Below, piece after piece: positions 45,771-56,981 of a DNA stretch of 64,000 nt. A program made the position numbers and the translations under genes. Source of the stretch: Piezodorus guildinii (lineage: Eukaryota; Arthropoda; Insecta; Hemiptera; Pentatomidae). The notes below the pieces were generated by a model that saw nothing but the letters and a program-made list of their open reading frames with translations, was not told the origin of the DNA and ran no database searches. Location of the stretch: positions 88,705,169 through 88,769,168 of the forward strand of contig CM041292.1 of the NCBI GenBank assembly GCA_023052935.1, read 5' to 3'. How positions within the stretch are numbered: the stretch's first letter is position 1; the number at the start of each line of letters is the position of its first letter.

Positions 45771-46623
45771 AACAAATATTTTTTATTTTTTTAAACGGCA
45801 CAGAATGGATATATTGGGAGAATATAATAGATGATGGTTGACTCTGTTTTTTAAAAGCTTACGATCAGAAAATATTGTGTAGCCCCATTGTTTCCGGAGG
45901 AATCTACTTAAGAGCATGAAGGCTATGGTTGAAGAACCTATTGCATTATTAATGCCGGTTTTTACGCGCCATTGAATATCTTTTCTTATTGAGGCTACAT
46001 TTTTTGTGATAGCTAGCTAGCTATATTGATTAAGCAATTTGCTGTTTTTCAGAATAAATGGAGACAAGGAATCAATTAGCACATATTTAATTACTTGCTC
46101 CTGCCTTTCAAATGGAACTACTAATCTATTATCATTAAACACCTTTTGAGTATTCAGCATCAAATACGTTTTATCCAAATTTTAATTTATGAAATCGGAA
46201 AACTTCTTTTGTTACCAGTCTGTTCTACCTCTACACATTTACTGAATGCATTACTAGAGATGATGGAACAGTGTCCTTGGAGAGTTCCTTCGAAGTCGGC
46301 ATGAGTTCCTTGCCTTGGATATTCTGCATAATCCTAGGGGCTTAATTTTTCAAGCAGAATTCACATCTACCTTTCGAACAGTTGCGATTTGGGCTTTAAT
46401 CCCTTATTGCAGTGGTCGGCAAACATATTGGCCAAACAGCCAAATATAACCATTACAACAATTTAAAAAAATAGGGTTTTTAAAAAAATGGGAGCCAAAT
46501 CTGCTTGTTAGGGAACTTTTATTAAAATAAATAAGTAGTGCAACAAATAAAACTAAATTTAATACCTAATAAATATTTATTAATACGAACAATGTTCTTG
46601 CATCTCCTTGGAAAGTTGTTTTT
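45771..46623. other. Unassigned DNA
   Basis: No feature recognised. Confidence 0.4.
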
Positions 46624-46815
46624 ACTTTCACTTACTATATATAGTAAGGGGAAGTATTGTGATCGTGAAAATTTTCGAATTCCAGTTTTCAACGGAAATA
46701 CACGTTTTAGGGTCCCCTGAGTCCAAATAACCAAGTCCCGCAAAAAGGTCTGTGTGTGTGTATGTGTGTCTGTGTGTGTGTGTGTGTTTTGTGTGTGTGT
46801 GTGTGTGTGTGTGTG

Positions 46816-46857
<42 letters not shown>

Positions 46858-47599
46858 TAACTCCCGGGCGGAAACGGTAATTCCTATGAAACTGAAATTT
46901 CATATTTAAGACAACTATACGCCCGAGACGTGACAAAACCTTTTTCATCAAAATGAGCTTACCAGAAGAGGCACTTTATACCATGCATTTTGCACCTTTT
47001 TTCGATTTTCTCAAAATCGGTTCAGACGATTTTAATTAAACTTGCTATATCGATGTAAAATTTAATGGGCTTTAATATCATGTAGGTTTTATTCTGATTA
47101 AAATGGTCTGACAGGGCTTAAATGCCGATATTTTAAATTTTCTTCCCCTGAAGTACCTTTAATTTTGTAGATTCAATTAAAATAACTATATTATCTTGTT
47201 AACGCTGATGAAAAACAGGTAAATATATAAATTGAACGCATTCGATACCCAACTAAAGGAGAAAACAAAAACAAAAATTTTTTAATGCAATTTTTCGTTT
47301 TTGAACATAAGAGCAGTAATATACATGTATGATATACCGTTGGGAAGCTAAATATTTTAGAAAAAATATTATCTCATACACAAGCTTTTAAAAGTTAATA
47401 GAAAGTGATGAAATGGACATAAAACTAACTGATTATTTTAGATAATAATATAATAGATTTTTTAATGAAACACATATTTCTATGGAAATTTAATTTAATT
47501 AATTCCTTAATAGTTTCACGTATTTTTATCTCTAACTGTTTTTGAAAATTCTTTCATTGATTTTAAAAATGGAGGTAAGTGAAAGTCCCCCGCACCAGA
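46624..47599 (-). mobile_element. HINE copy C, full length
   Basis: Minus-strand copy. On the plus strand it runs from ACTTTCACTTAC (46624-46635), overlapping the palindrome CTTACTATATATAGTAAG (46631-46648), to GTAAGTGAAAGT (47575-47586) and the terminal CCAGA (47595-47599). A long (TG)n tract with variants occupies 46750-46856. The body matches copy B throughout after the nested SINE in B is removed. It is noncoding; the 107-aa His/Thr-rich ORF over the TG tract is an artefact. Confidence 0.82.
46750..46856. repeat. (TG)n microsatellite inside HINE copy C
   Basis: Over 100 nt of TG with a few TA, TC and TTT interruptions. It lies at the same internal position as the tracts in copies B, D and F. 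Confidence 0.95.
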
Positions 47600-47605
47600 T
47601 TTTTT

Positions 47606-47766
47606 ACTTTCACTTACTATATATAGCAAGGGGAAGTATTGCGATCGTGAAAAGTTTCGAATTCCAGTTTTCAACGGAAATACACGTTTTAGGGTCCCCT
47701 GAGTCCAAATAACCAAGTCCCGCAAAAAGGTCTGTGTGTGTGTGTGTGTCTGTGTGTGTGTGTGTG
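47606..47766 (-). mobile_element. HINE copy D, partial, tandem to copy C
   Basis: It begins ACTTTCACTTACTATATATA only six T after the end of copy C, in the same orientation. It runs through the conserved GGGTCCCCTGAGTCCAAATA block and a (TG)n tract, where it stops. The palindrome has one change (AGCAAG). Confidence 0.82.
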
Positions 47767-48838
47767 ACATATACATCATCTATGTGATATACATATACGA
47801 GATGTTGTGATTGATCACTATTATAAATGTCCTAATTTGGATATGTTGTAATAGTCCAGGAGCCAGTCAGATGCATGATTGACTACCTCATTGAAAATAT
47901 TAAAAAAAAAAAAATTAATGTTTTGTTTTAATTATATTGTTTATTATTGGTGATTGAGTCAAATGTATTGTAATTTGTAAATTTCTATGATCCTTAGAGG
48001 GCTGAATATTTCAGAAAAAATAATATTTTTCATTAAATTGTATTCCAAGATATCCTGTACAACCAATAAACATATTTTCAGTGTATCAATTTCATGTTCA
48101 AATTATTAAATACCTTCCAATCCAAAAAAGATCTGGAATACTATTGAAATTAATAATATGTAAGTAATACTATGTCCATAAAATATAACAGAGTATAGAA
48201 GATATTTCTGGTCGATCTTATCTAGCTAGTAGAGTTCAGTTTGAAAAAGAAACATCGAGGAAAATTTCTCAAGAGGCTAGTGATTAAGTGTACAGTTAGC
48301 AGTACTCCCCATCTAGCGCCTTCTCAGGATTGGCTGACTCAGGGTAACGACTAACGCTCAACCGGATTCCATCAACTTCACTAATTATCCTCAATACATT
48401 TATAAACGTGTAGTTAACTTTAGTAATTGAGTTATTATTGCTAGAAATATGCCATTCAAGATGATTTTTTTTTTTTCAGTTTACGTTTATTAATACATTG
48501 TACATATAATTTACAAAATTATTAAGTAAAATGAAGAAATTGAGATGTCCCATTAATATTAAGAGCAGCTAATAATAAATAGAGAACTTATGAACAAATA
48601 TGAAGAAGAAATTAAGAAAATATAACACAATCGGCTCTTAAAACCCTCTGTCAGTTTACCATTCTATCGGTGTGCTGGATTAAAGGTGGCCTTTTTTAGC
48701 ATACAAAATATTTTTTCTTTTTTACATTAGGATAACTTCTTTTTCTGCACAGACGAACCAAATCTACTCCAATAAATAATAGAGTTTATGATTACTTTCT
48801 TATCTAGGAAAAATTATTATTAATTTTATTTAGCAATA
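47767..48838. other. Unassigned DNA
   Basis: An A-rich run is at 47900-47915. No feature with firm support. Confidence 0.4.
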
Positions 48839-48840
48839 TA

Positions 48841-49739
48841 TTGGGTTGATGCAAAATTAATGCAGGTTTCCTCTATTGCAATATCTTAATTCCAATTGTG
48901 TAAACAAAGCTAATCCTAACATTGATCATTATTATACCAAAACAAACCTTATCTAATACCCTCTCTTTCACCATGAATTTGTTTAGTAAAATCGTTTTGT
49001 TCAGTGTGTTCAAAGGTCTTGAATCGAAAATGTCAAAGTGCGATTTTCGTCAAATTTATTTTTACGAATTTAAATTAGGGCGCAGCGCTGCGCAAACGGC
49101 TCGTAATATTAATGAAGTGTGGTGTCAGGGGGCTATTAATGAGTGCACGGTGCAGCGTTGGTTCCAGAAGTTTCGCAGAGGAGATTTCGACCTCGAAGAC
49201 AAGGAAGGTCGGGGCCGTCATCTTGCTCTGGACAACGACCAGCTGAGGTCAAAAGTGGAAGAAGACCCAACCAAAACCACACGAGAAATGGCGGCGGAAC
49301 TCGGAACTCAAAAATTGCAACGTCTTTGTCCAGCATTGATGAATCGGAAGGGGCCGATCCTGCTCCACGATAACGCCAGACCACACGTTGCACAACCAAC
49401 GCTTCGACGACTGCACGAGTTGGGCTACGAAGTTCTCCAACATCCGCCTTATTCACCTGACCTCTCTCCTACAGACTTCCACTTTTTCAGGCATCTGGAC
49501 AACTTTTTGAGGGAGAAAAATTTTCAAAACCAGGACGACATTGAAAATTCTTTTCGTGATTTCATTGAGTCCAGGGATTCGGATTTTTTTTCTGGTGGAA
49601 TAAGAAAGCTTGTTGAACTTTGGCAAAAGTGCATTGATTCAGATGGAAATTATTTTGATTAAATATATATGGTTAAAGTAAAGATATGGCGTATTTACAA
49701 TACCTACTAAAAACCTGCATTAATTTTGCATCAACCCAA
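48841..49739 (+). mobile_element. Mariner element (cecropia-like), internally deleted
   Basis: It has perfect 29-bp terminal inverted repeats (48841-48869 and 49711-49739; tip TTGGGTTGATGCAAAATTAA) and a TA target duplication at 48839-48840 and 49740-49741. At 899 bp it is shorter than a full mariner (about 1.3 kb) because the middle of the transposase is missing. The TIR tip resembles cecropia-group mariners such as Hsmar1. Confidence 0.93.
49030..49662 (+). pseudogene. Mariner transposase with internal deletion
   Basis: A 210-aa open frame from MSKCDFRQIYFYEFKLG. The N-terminal DNA-binding part (paired HTH; TARNINEVW, TVQRWFQKFRRGDFDLED, LRSKVEEDPTKTTREMAAEL) joins directly at about 49308 to the C-terminal catalytic part (KLQRLCPALMNRKGPILLHD, NARPHVAQPTL, HPPYSPDLSPTDFHFF, ending GNYFD). 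Mariner transposases are about 345 aa and use a D,D34D triad. The first Asp (in the CDEKW block) is lost, while the second (LLHDN) and third (SPTD/SPDL region) remain. The frame is open but the protein cannot be catalytic. It could still bind TIRs and act as a repressor, which is speculative. A 36-codon in-frame upstream extension (ATG 48922) is outside the family's normal start. Confidence 0.9.
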
Positions 49740-50025
49740 TATTAATCTAATTTGTATGTAAAACGATAGATTTTATTATTTCGATGAGGAACATGGAATT
49801 AATATTCAGTAAAGATCGGTTCAGGAATTTCCGCGGTTAGTGGTTACAGAAAAACGGGTTATCCTTATGTTTAACCTACCATAACAGTTTATAGCGGAAA
49901 CTCCTACTAAAAACAGTTAGGAGAGAGGTCAACAAAATTAAAAGTCCCGAAAAAATTATCTGAAATTATTTTCAAACCACTTTAATCTGATTTATAATAA
50001 ATCCTATTTTAATCTTTATTTATAT

Positions 50026-50932
50026 TAAGGGAAAATATTTCGATCGTGAAAATTCGCGAATTCCAATTTTCAAATCGTTCTGAAGTCGCCTGAGTCTAAA
50101 TAACCAATTCGCTAAATAAACCGATGTAAAATTTAAAGGTTTTTAATACAATTTAGGTTTCATTCTGATAGAAATAGCTTGGCCGCGCTTGAATGCTGAT
50201 ATTTTAAATTTTCGCCTTTTAAAGTGCCTTAAATTTTGTAGATGCGAAAAAACTAAATATATAATCTTTAGATTATCCTATTATGAAGAGTATTTTTTTT
50301 TGAAAAATGGTAATTTTGGAACAATCTCTTCTTTTAATTAACATTCATTTATTCTTTAAATCAAACAAGGATTTTTAAAAAAATTGACAATATTAGGAGA
50401 TCTTTTTATGTAAGTCGAGATGTAATACTGTTTAAATTATTATAGTGCGATTATGAATTGATTAATTGTGATATTTGTATTTTTTTAATGGTTAAATTAA
50501 TTTAATTTTGAATTGTTTATAGTGATTGACTAAATAATTCTGAAGATGAAGCGTTATTAGCCCCGAAACGTAAATTATGAAATATGAAGTATAATGAATA
50601 TTAATTAAAAGAAGAGATTGTTCCAAAATGACCTAATTATGAATATATAATATTTTTAGCATTGATAAAGGACGGGTAAATATGTAGGTTGAAAAAAATT
50701 TATTTCCAACTAAAGAAGAAAAGAACAAAAATATTTTCTTAAATGTAATTTTTGTGTTGTTTTTTTAACATAAGAACAGTAATATAGGGTGTGATTTACC
50801 GTTGGAAGAATACAAATTTCAGCATGAATATTACCTTATACACGAAATTGTAAAAGTTGATAGAAAGTGACGAAAAGCCGATAAGACTAATTGATTGTTG
50901 TAGATATAAATATAATAGATTATTTATATATT
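50026..50932 (-). mobile_element. HINE copy E, old, split by an insertion
   Basis: It matches copy C over CGATCGTGAAAATTC near 50041, AACCGATGTAAAATTTAAA near 50117, TTGAATGCTGATATTTTAAA near 50190, and resumes at 50652 (AGCATTGATAAAGGACGGGT...). It is interrupted at 50266-50651 by another element. The family ends are lost. Confidence 0.75.
50266..50651. mobile_element. TIR element with hammerhead-like motif 2
   Basis: It lies inside HINE copy E between direct repeats AATATATAAT (50256-50265 and 50642-50651). Within it are perfect 29-bp inverted repeats at 50313-50341 and 50601-50629 (ATTTTGGAACAATCTCTTCT at the outer end). On the plus strand 50540-50571 reads CTGAAGA, then a degenerate stem, then CGAAACGTA. 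The same terminal sequence (GAAGAGATTGTTCCAA) follows hammerhead-like motif 1 at 9550 and flanks motif 3 at 51890. No ORF. A Penelope-like or retrozyme-like nonautonomous unit is possible; the inverted repeats would also fit a MITE. Confidence 0.62.
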
Positions 50933-51880
50933 TTGAATATACCTAACGCTTTCGCAATTGGCCAACAAAGGATTAATGTCTTAAGGAGTAGATTTAAATT
51001 GTTATTGTAAATGATAAATATTATTTCAGAGATATTAATTAATTAATTAATTTTAGTCAAAACGAAACTATAAGATTTGTATATAAATCTATAATCTTTG
51101 TATATAATGTATACTGCAGATTAGCAAAATTGTCCTCTTACTTATACTGTGCATTACACATGACTGAGCATTCGTGGAAAACTCTGAAATGAGGTCGGAG
51201 TCGTGATAAAAGGTTTCTCAACCAGAAGTTATCTTCCTCCTGCAGTAGGAATCGAGGCAAAGTAACGTTTTAGAAAATACACTATCGGAAACATTTCACT
51301 AAAATCAGCTTACTTTTTTTTAGTGCCAATAATAAGAGATCGTTGATAAAATTCTAAAAAGGTACAAGTTGTTTCACTCATTGTGAAAACAATTATATAT
51401 CGTATCTCTGGAAATATTTAAGTGACTGAAATCGGAATAAAATTAAATCCAAAAGCTTAAATCAAAAACGTAAAATTATTTGTTTAAATGCATTTTGATT
51501 GAAAACATGAAACTTATAAGTATAAAACTAATTTTATGACCTTATTTTAAATAGAAAAACGATTAATTGCTTTTGAGCTATTATTTGTCTTTATGTCTTA
51601 AAACTAAAAACTGATAATTTATTCTGGTTATTATATATTAATAGACATAGAAGGAAGACCTAAATATTAGACAGAGTGGAGGAACAAACATGAATTTTCT
51701 TAAAAACATGTTGCACGAATATAACATTACATATTAAAAATACAGGTGAATAAAATACTCTCGAAAACGATTGTAATGATTGTATTAAAGTCGATATTCC
51801 TATTTAGATATATTCATTGATATACGCTGAATGACGCTGGTTAAAATACGCTGGTTAAAATGCAGAATTTATAATTAAAT
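50933..51880. other. Unassigned AT-rich DNA
   Basis: No feature recognised. Confidence 0.4.
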
Positions 51881-51980
51881 TCTTTAGAACTATCTCTTCT
51901 TTTCATATATTTATTTATTATTACATTAATAATTCATTTATAACGTTTCGAGGTCCAAAACGCCTCATCTTCAGAATCAA
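51881..51980 (-). ncRNA. Hammerhead-like motif 3 and element end
   Basis: On the minus strand from 51974 to 51943: CTGAAGATGAGGCG, loop, then ACCTCGAAACGT. It has the same GAGG/CCTC stem as motif 1. The element continues to AAAAGAAGAGATAGTTC at about 51885, corresponding to the terminal repeat of the 50.3-kb element. It belongs to that family. Activity untested. Confidence 0.5.
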
Positions 51981-52310
51981 AATTTACTATATTGAATCAA
52001 TACAGGTCATATTTTATTACATATCTTTATTTGTATAAGTCAACTATAGTCGTCTCATTAATTTGGTCACTAATTTAGCTACAATCAGTTTCATTACTAT
52101 ATATATCAACTTGTTTAAATAATTGCAACTGCTTAGACCAGCAAGTATGAAGTACACTACAAGAAGGGGTAGTTCCATAGCATTTATTTAGTATAATTAT
52201 ACTCTTCATGGTTAGAAATTTGATCTAAAAGAATTTATAATTTTTCCTCTATGAGATACCTTTGTTTTTGTTTATAAATAAAGTTATAGTCGTTATTCCT
52301 ATATAAGAAA

Positions 52311-52356
52311 CGGGCGTAATAATGTCGGCATTTATCGCCCTAAAACACCATCCCTA
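52311..52356. mobile_element. Micro-insertion, copy 2 (46 bp)
   Basis: It is flanked by perfect 13-bp direct repeats CCTATATAAGAAA (52298-52310 and 52357-52369). The core CGGGCGTAATAATGTCGGCA then TTTATCGCCCTAAAACACCA ends in TCCCTA. It differs from the copy at 44161 by only two substitutions in the shared 46 bp. Confidence 0.8.
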
Positions 52357-52369
52357 CCTATATAAGAAA

Positions 52370-52640
52370 ATCTGTACCTCTACTGGTCACAAAGGGTTTT
52401 GGACTCAGTAAATATTCAGATTGGTTCAGTTTAAGTCCGATGATGAACGGACCACAAGGAGGTGATTAAACCGAGACCACGCACAGCCTCAAGATTTTTC
52501 TCTCAATTATTGGATACCCTCTTTAAAGAGGCTGAGTTTGCCATAGGAGGGTCTCTTTAACCCTGAGTCGTCCAACGGCTGAAATAATATAATAAATAAT
52601 TATCCAGCCACCGCTGGCGTTCGAACATAGGAGTTGCTAG
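52370..52640 (-). mobile_element. SINE-A copy 7, diverged and 5'-truncated
   Basis: Minus-strand copy immediately right of micro-insertion copy 2. The tail block CAAAACCCTTTGTGACCAGTA, middle GAGGCTGTGCGTGG and B-box region TATGTTCGAACGCC match the family with many substitutions. Confidence 0.72.
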
Positions 52641-54059
52641 TGATATATCAAACATAAAGATCGTAAATAAATAAATACATTTTACATAGTTCTAGAGCCC
52701 ATTTAATTTTACTTCAACATGGAAAGTTTAATCAAAATCTTTAAAAAAATGTATATATTGACATTTATGGTCAGCTGATTTTATTGAAAAAGTTGCCGAA
52801 ACATCCCAATTATAACTATCTTGAATATATAATTAACTAATAAAACCCACACGAAGATCACTTTGCGAGATTTGGTTGTTTGGAAATCAAATTTAATTAA
52901 AACTTTTAAAATGTATTTCAAGTGGTGTAAAATTTGTGGGTTTAACTGATTTTTGCAGTAAATGCTTATCTCACCGACAAATTCAGTTATGTCCATAATA
53001 AAAGTTTTCTTTCTCTAATCTATTTTTATAACCACTGCAAGCTACTCCTACGTAATATTTAATCGCAGCTTTGTACTAAATTGGCAGCAGCCTCTTAAAT
53101 GGTCGTGCTACCTGCTCCACCGGAACCTACGTCACTAGTGTGAGAGCTTGGAAGAAGCCTGGCGGGTTTGTGACTCATTACAGCTCGCAAAAACTGGGAC
53201 AACTTATATTTCATAGGATAGGAAACAAGTTATATTGAGTAAAGCTAAATAAAAAATCGAATTTCGTTTTTAAATAACTTGATAGTACTGAAAGTATTAA
53301 TTTTAGTCTTATCTATTTCCTCTTTCATTAATTTTTAGAGCTTGATTGCTTCAAATCGAATCTTTTCAAATTAAAACGTACATTTAAGTATGTAAGACTG
53401 ATACAGACAATTTAATCGAATCGCTATAAGATTAAGTCTCTTACAAGTCAAAAGGACTTGGTGGGAATCTAAGAAGTTTGTGAGGAAGTATGGTATTTGA
53501 GAGGGTAAAAAATGGTTTAGCAAAAGAACAATTAACCAGGGCAGCTGTGATGTAATTGCCAAATCCAAATCCAATAATTGCCCGAAAACTGAGCTTATTG
53601 GGTTCTATTGAAACATATACCCCGTCACTACATATTTTAAGCTATTCTTTGTTAAGTATTTTAATTATTTTGAAATAAAAATTTAAAGATAATTACATAA
53701 AGTCTCTGTTCGCTTATCACTGAAAATGTTCGGTCGACAACAGAATAACGTTTTAAAAAAAATTGGTTCACAAAGTAATAAATTTGAAATGTATTCATTT
53801 ATAAAACGATGTAACTACAAAAACATTTGTACATAAATAAAAAAAAAGAAATCTGGATTCCAGCCAGGCGTCAGACATACCATTCTGCATATCCAACTAT
53901 TCGATTCTCAACTGCAAAGAGATTTCAGGACACTTAGCAATGGTACCGGTTGTCAATTATTTAGTAAAGGATCGTCCCAAGGAAATAAAGACTACAATAG
54001 GAGGGAGAGAACCACCCTTACTCAAACTCATAATGATGAGAAACAGGGGAATGCCTCGG
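52641..54059. other. Unassigned DNA
   Basis: A GC-richer patch at 53085-53180 has no recognisable coding content. Nothing else seen. Confidence 0.4.
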
Positions 54060-54130
54060 GGTCTCATTAAAAAATCCTATTAAACTGTTCAAACGTTTCG
54101 ACAGTCTGCAGTCGACCTTCCTCAAGGAAC
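54060..54130 (-). ncRNA. Hammerhead-like motif 4, variant core
   Basis: On the minus strand from 54126 to 54093: CTTGAGGAAGG, a good stem TCGAC-T-G/C-TGTCGA around CAGA, then CGAAACGT. The 5' core reads TTGAGGA rather than CTGANGA, so a standard hammerhead would be weakened. The arrangement otherwise matches the Penelope-type block at 21627-21657. Confidence 0.4.
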
Positions 54131-54839
54131 CGTACTATACCATGATGCTTAGGGTGAGAGATGGTGGAAACGACGAAACAGTTTTATAATAAAAATTTAC
54201 ACAAGAAATACGGATATGTGATGATTCCAAGAAATGATTTGTTTAACAACAATGCCGAGGTTTTTTTTCTTTTTTTTTTATAGAATTGCAGAATGTAAGA
54301 GGTTGGCCATTAAGTGGAAGGGGTTTTGGGACCAATGATAATGACCAGAGGTTCATTTTAGTTTAACCAATAATGCAATTCATTTTAGTTTATCCTAGGA
54401 ACATATTTTAGTCAGGTCTTCATAAGATTTATTTATGAAGATAATTAATATAGGAACCTGATGAAAGAGGAATAAATTGGAACACTCGCCTGCTTCAGGG
54501 TGTACAGTTCTGACAAATCTTCATGGATATTATTATTATGAGTGGCTTTTTTATTTGATAAATTTTCAATACTGCAGTTTTTTCCAAAATCATCTTCAAT
54601 AGAATTTTCTCTTGGCTACAAAAATTTACCTGAAATGATTAGTTTCAAAGATATTTTTGGCGACTACTAGAAAAGGAGAATACCAGCTGTTTTTAATTTA
54701 TTAAGATTTAGGACCAAACTGTGTTGTTTTATACGTCAAGAGCAGTGACAAATATTTAAGGTATCTCAGATTTATTTCTGTGAAGTAAACGTGAATAAAA
54801 GAAAAAGTTGTATCTATATTAACATATATAAATATAAAT
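54131..54839. other. Unassigned DNA
   Basis: No feature recognised. Confidence 0.4.
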
Positions 54840-55640
54840 CTTATATATGTATTGGAAATTAAAAATAAATGCCAACAAATCCGAAGCTATAATCTTTACA
54901 AAGAGCAGACCGAACATAAACCATCACCTTTTATTAAACTCAATCCACATTCCCTGGTCAAAATCAGTTACATACTTAGGTTTAACATTAGACAAACCGT
55001 TAGAAAATCCGAAAAAATCAAACAATGCATTTACAAAATGTTCCCATATTTCAATAACAAATCCAGATTAAGCACTCAGAACAAACTACTACTATATAAA
55101 ACAGTCATACGTGCCCAGATTTGTTATGCCTCGCCTGTCTGGAGCTCGACGTTCAGTACCAAATTAAAAAAAATTAGAAACAATACAAAATACATGTATG
55201 CGAATCATCAGTAACTACCCACGATATACTAAAATTTCAAAAATGCTCTTTGAACTAAATCTTCCCACATTACAACAGTTTATCTACACAGAAACCAAAA
55301 AATATTTTGATAAAACCACAACTTCTGAAAACCCTTTGAAATTCGAAATTGGTAATTACAATAAAACTTCACTAAAGAGATACACGCTCAAAAGAACAAA
55401 GCATGTACTTTTAAATTAATATTGTAATTTATATTGTGTAGGTTTTTTTTTCTCATGTTATTTTTCCTACTGTCTTAAGCAAAACATTGCATTATTATCA
55501 TTATGTAAATCAAACGATGATTGAAACTATATTATCATGATAAAAGGATAACTGAAATCATGTAAGAAACTTATTTGTAGCTCTATGTACTTGTATATAT
55601 TGTATATAAATAAATATTATTATTATTATTTATTAGATAT
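54840..55640 (+). pseudogene. 5'-truncated LINE, RT C-terminus and 3' UTR
   Basis: Three frames in succession give one protein: WKLKINANKSEAIIFTKSRP, VTYLGLTLDK (54847-55010); after a frameshift FPYFNNKSRLSTQNKLLLYK, TVIRAQICYASPVWSSTF (to about 55170); after another shift CMRIISNYPRYTKISKMLFE, LNLPTLQQFIYTETKKYFDK to the stop at 55419. This is the thumb and C-terminal domain of a Jockey/BS-like LINE of a different subfamily from copies 1-3. The 3' UTR ends with AATAAATATT and an (ATT)n tail at 55608-55636. Confidence 0.78.
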
Positions 55641-55641
55641 G

Positions 55642-55643
<2 letters not shown>

Positions 55644-55692
<49 letters not shown>
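55644..55692. repeat. (TA)n(TG)n microsatellite
   Basis: A TA array followed by a TG tract. Confidence 0.95.
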
Positions 55693-56534
55693 ATACACAC
55701 TGTTCGGTCAGTATGTTACTATCTTAATTGGCTTCATTCACAGAAATACTATTGTAATTGTATATTGTAATAATCATTATTATTTTTATCCCATTCTAGT
55801 GTATTTAATTGTTTATTATTTTTATATTCTTCACCCACCCTAATTATTATTCTTATTTTTTTAAATTTATTTACCTCGTTAGTTATTTTTTATTATTATT
55901 ATTATTTGGATTTTGTTTTGTAATAGGTTTTTGTATATGTTTCCTACTATTCTTACTATATGCTTCTACATGTTCAAATAGTGCCAGACCAATATTATAT
56001 TGTTGATTTTAAGGAAATCCGAAATAATTAAAAATATAATTAACAATTTCTTGTATATTGTAATTATGTAAATAAATCTTTTCTATCTATCTATCTTTAT
56101 TAACATTAATTATATAAACTTTAACAACGACCATTTTAATGAAGAAAGAATATAAAAAAGATAAACCACGATTTTAAAATAAACGCTTGACAGACTTAGA
56201 TGCTTATTTAGAATTCTGGCAAAGAAAACATAATAAAACTGCCAGGAAGGTGAAACGGAAAGAATAAGAAAAAAAAATGAAGTTTCACCAGTGGTGCTGG
56301 TGGTCAAGGACAGCAGTTAGTAGCAACTCCTCTCACAGTAAGAACGCTGATGTCAGCTGAGAGATTTCCATAGCGAAACCTGGAGGGAAAAAGGAAGACG
56401 TGCCCCCAGGCCTGCTTCGCTCTCGGCTACCCGCTCCGCTCACATCTCTCGTCTAAAGCTTCTTCCCATCTTGTACCTCTATTGGAAAATGCATATATAT
56501 GAGTCTGTTGAGCTAAATGATTGCTCATAAATCA
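55693..56534. other. Unassigned DNA; possible LINE 3' end at 56060-56100
   Basis: TGTAAATAAATCTTTT followed by (CTAT)n at 56082-56098 looks like a LINE 3' tail but no coding part was identified. A GC-richer patch lies at 56330-56470. Confidence 0.35.
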
Positions 56535-56981
56535 ACTTACATATTTTTTTTTTTTTTTTTTTTTTATTATTATTTATTACGAGATTATACAATCTGCCAT
56601 CTTCTGGGGCAATGAGTATTACAGATATAAGAAATCATTCATTCCATATGTACATTGGAAATAAAATAAAAATAAATAATTAATAAAGATCAAACAAAGA
56701 AGAAAGAAAGAAAAAAATATATATATACACAAAATTAAATGAATAATTATAAAGAAAATAATAGTAAAAACCTTGAACACATTCATACCTATTTACAATT
56801 TTTACAAACTGCCCCTGGGATCACCAAATCAAACCTCGAGATTCACTAGAGAATGTCGAGCCACAATGCCAGAAGATCCCAGCGCCTCTCATTCAACCCA
56901 GTCAGTGGAGGCTGAGCGAGGGCGCTTACACTCAGGGTATGAATGGGGAAGCCAGCCATTGCCAGCATTCCACTGACATAT

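Noticed and set aside
46628..46951. 107-aa His/Thr-rich ORF on the minus strand
   Set aside because: It is the translation of a (TG)n microsatellite within HINE copy C. The same applies to 47516-47779.
48922..49029. 36-codon N-terminal extension of the mariner transposase
   Set aside because: Family members begin near MSKCDF. The extension is in the 5' untranslated part of the element and is not conserved as far as I know.
49136..49456. 106-aa minus-strand ORF over the mariner
   Set aside because: It is antisense to a clearly recognisable transposase frame.
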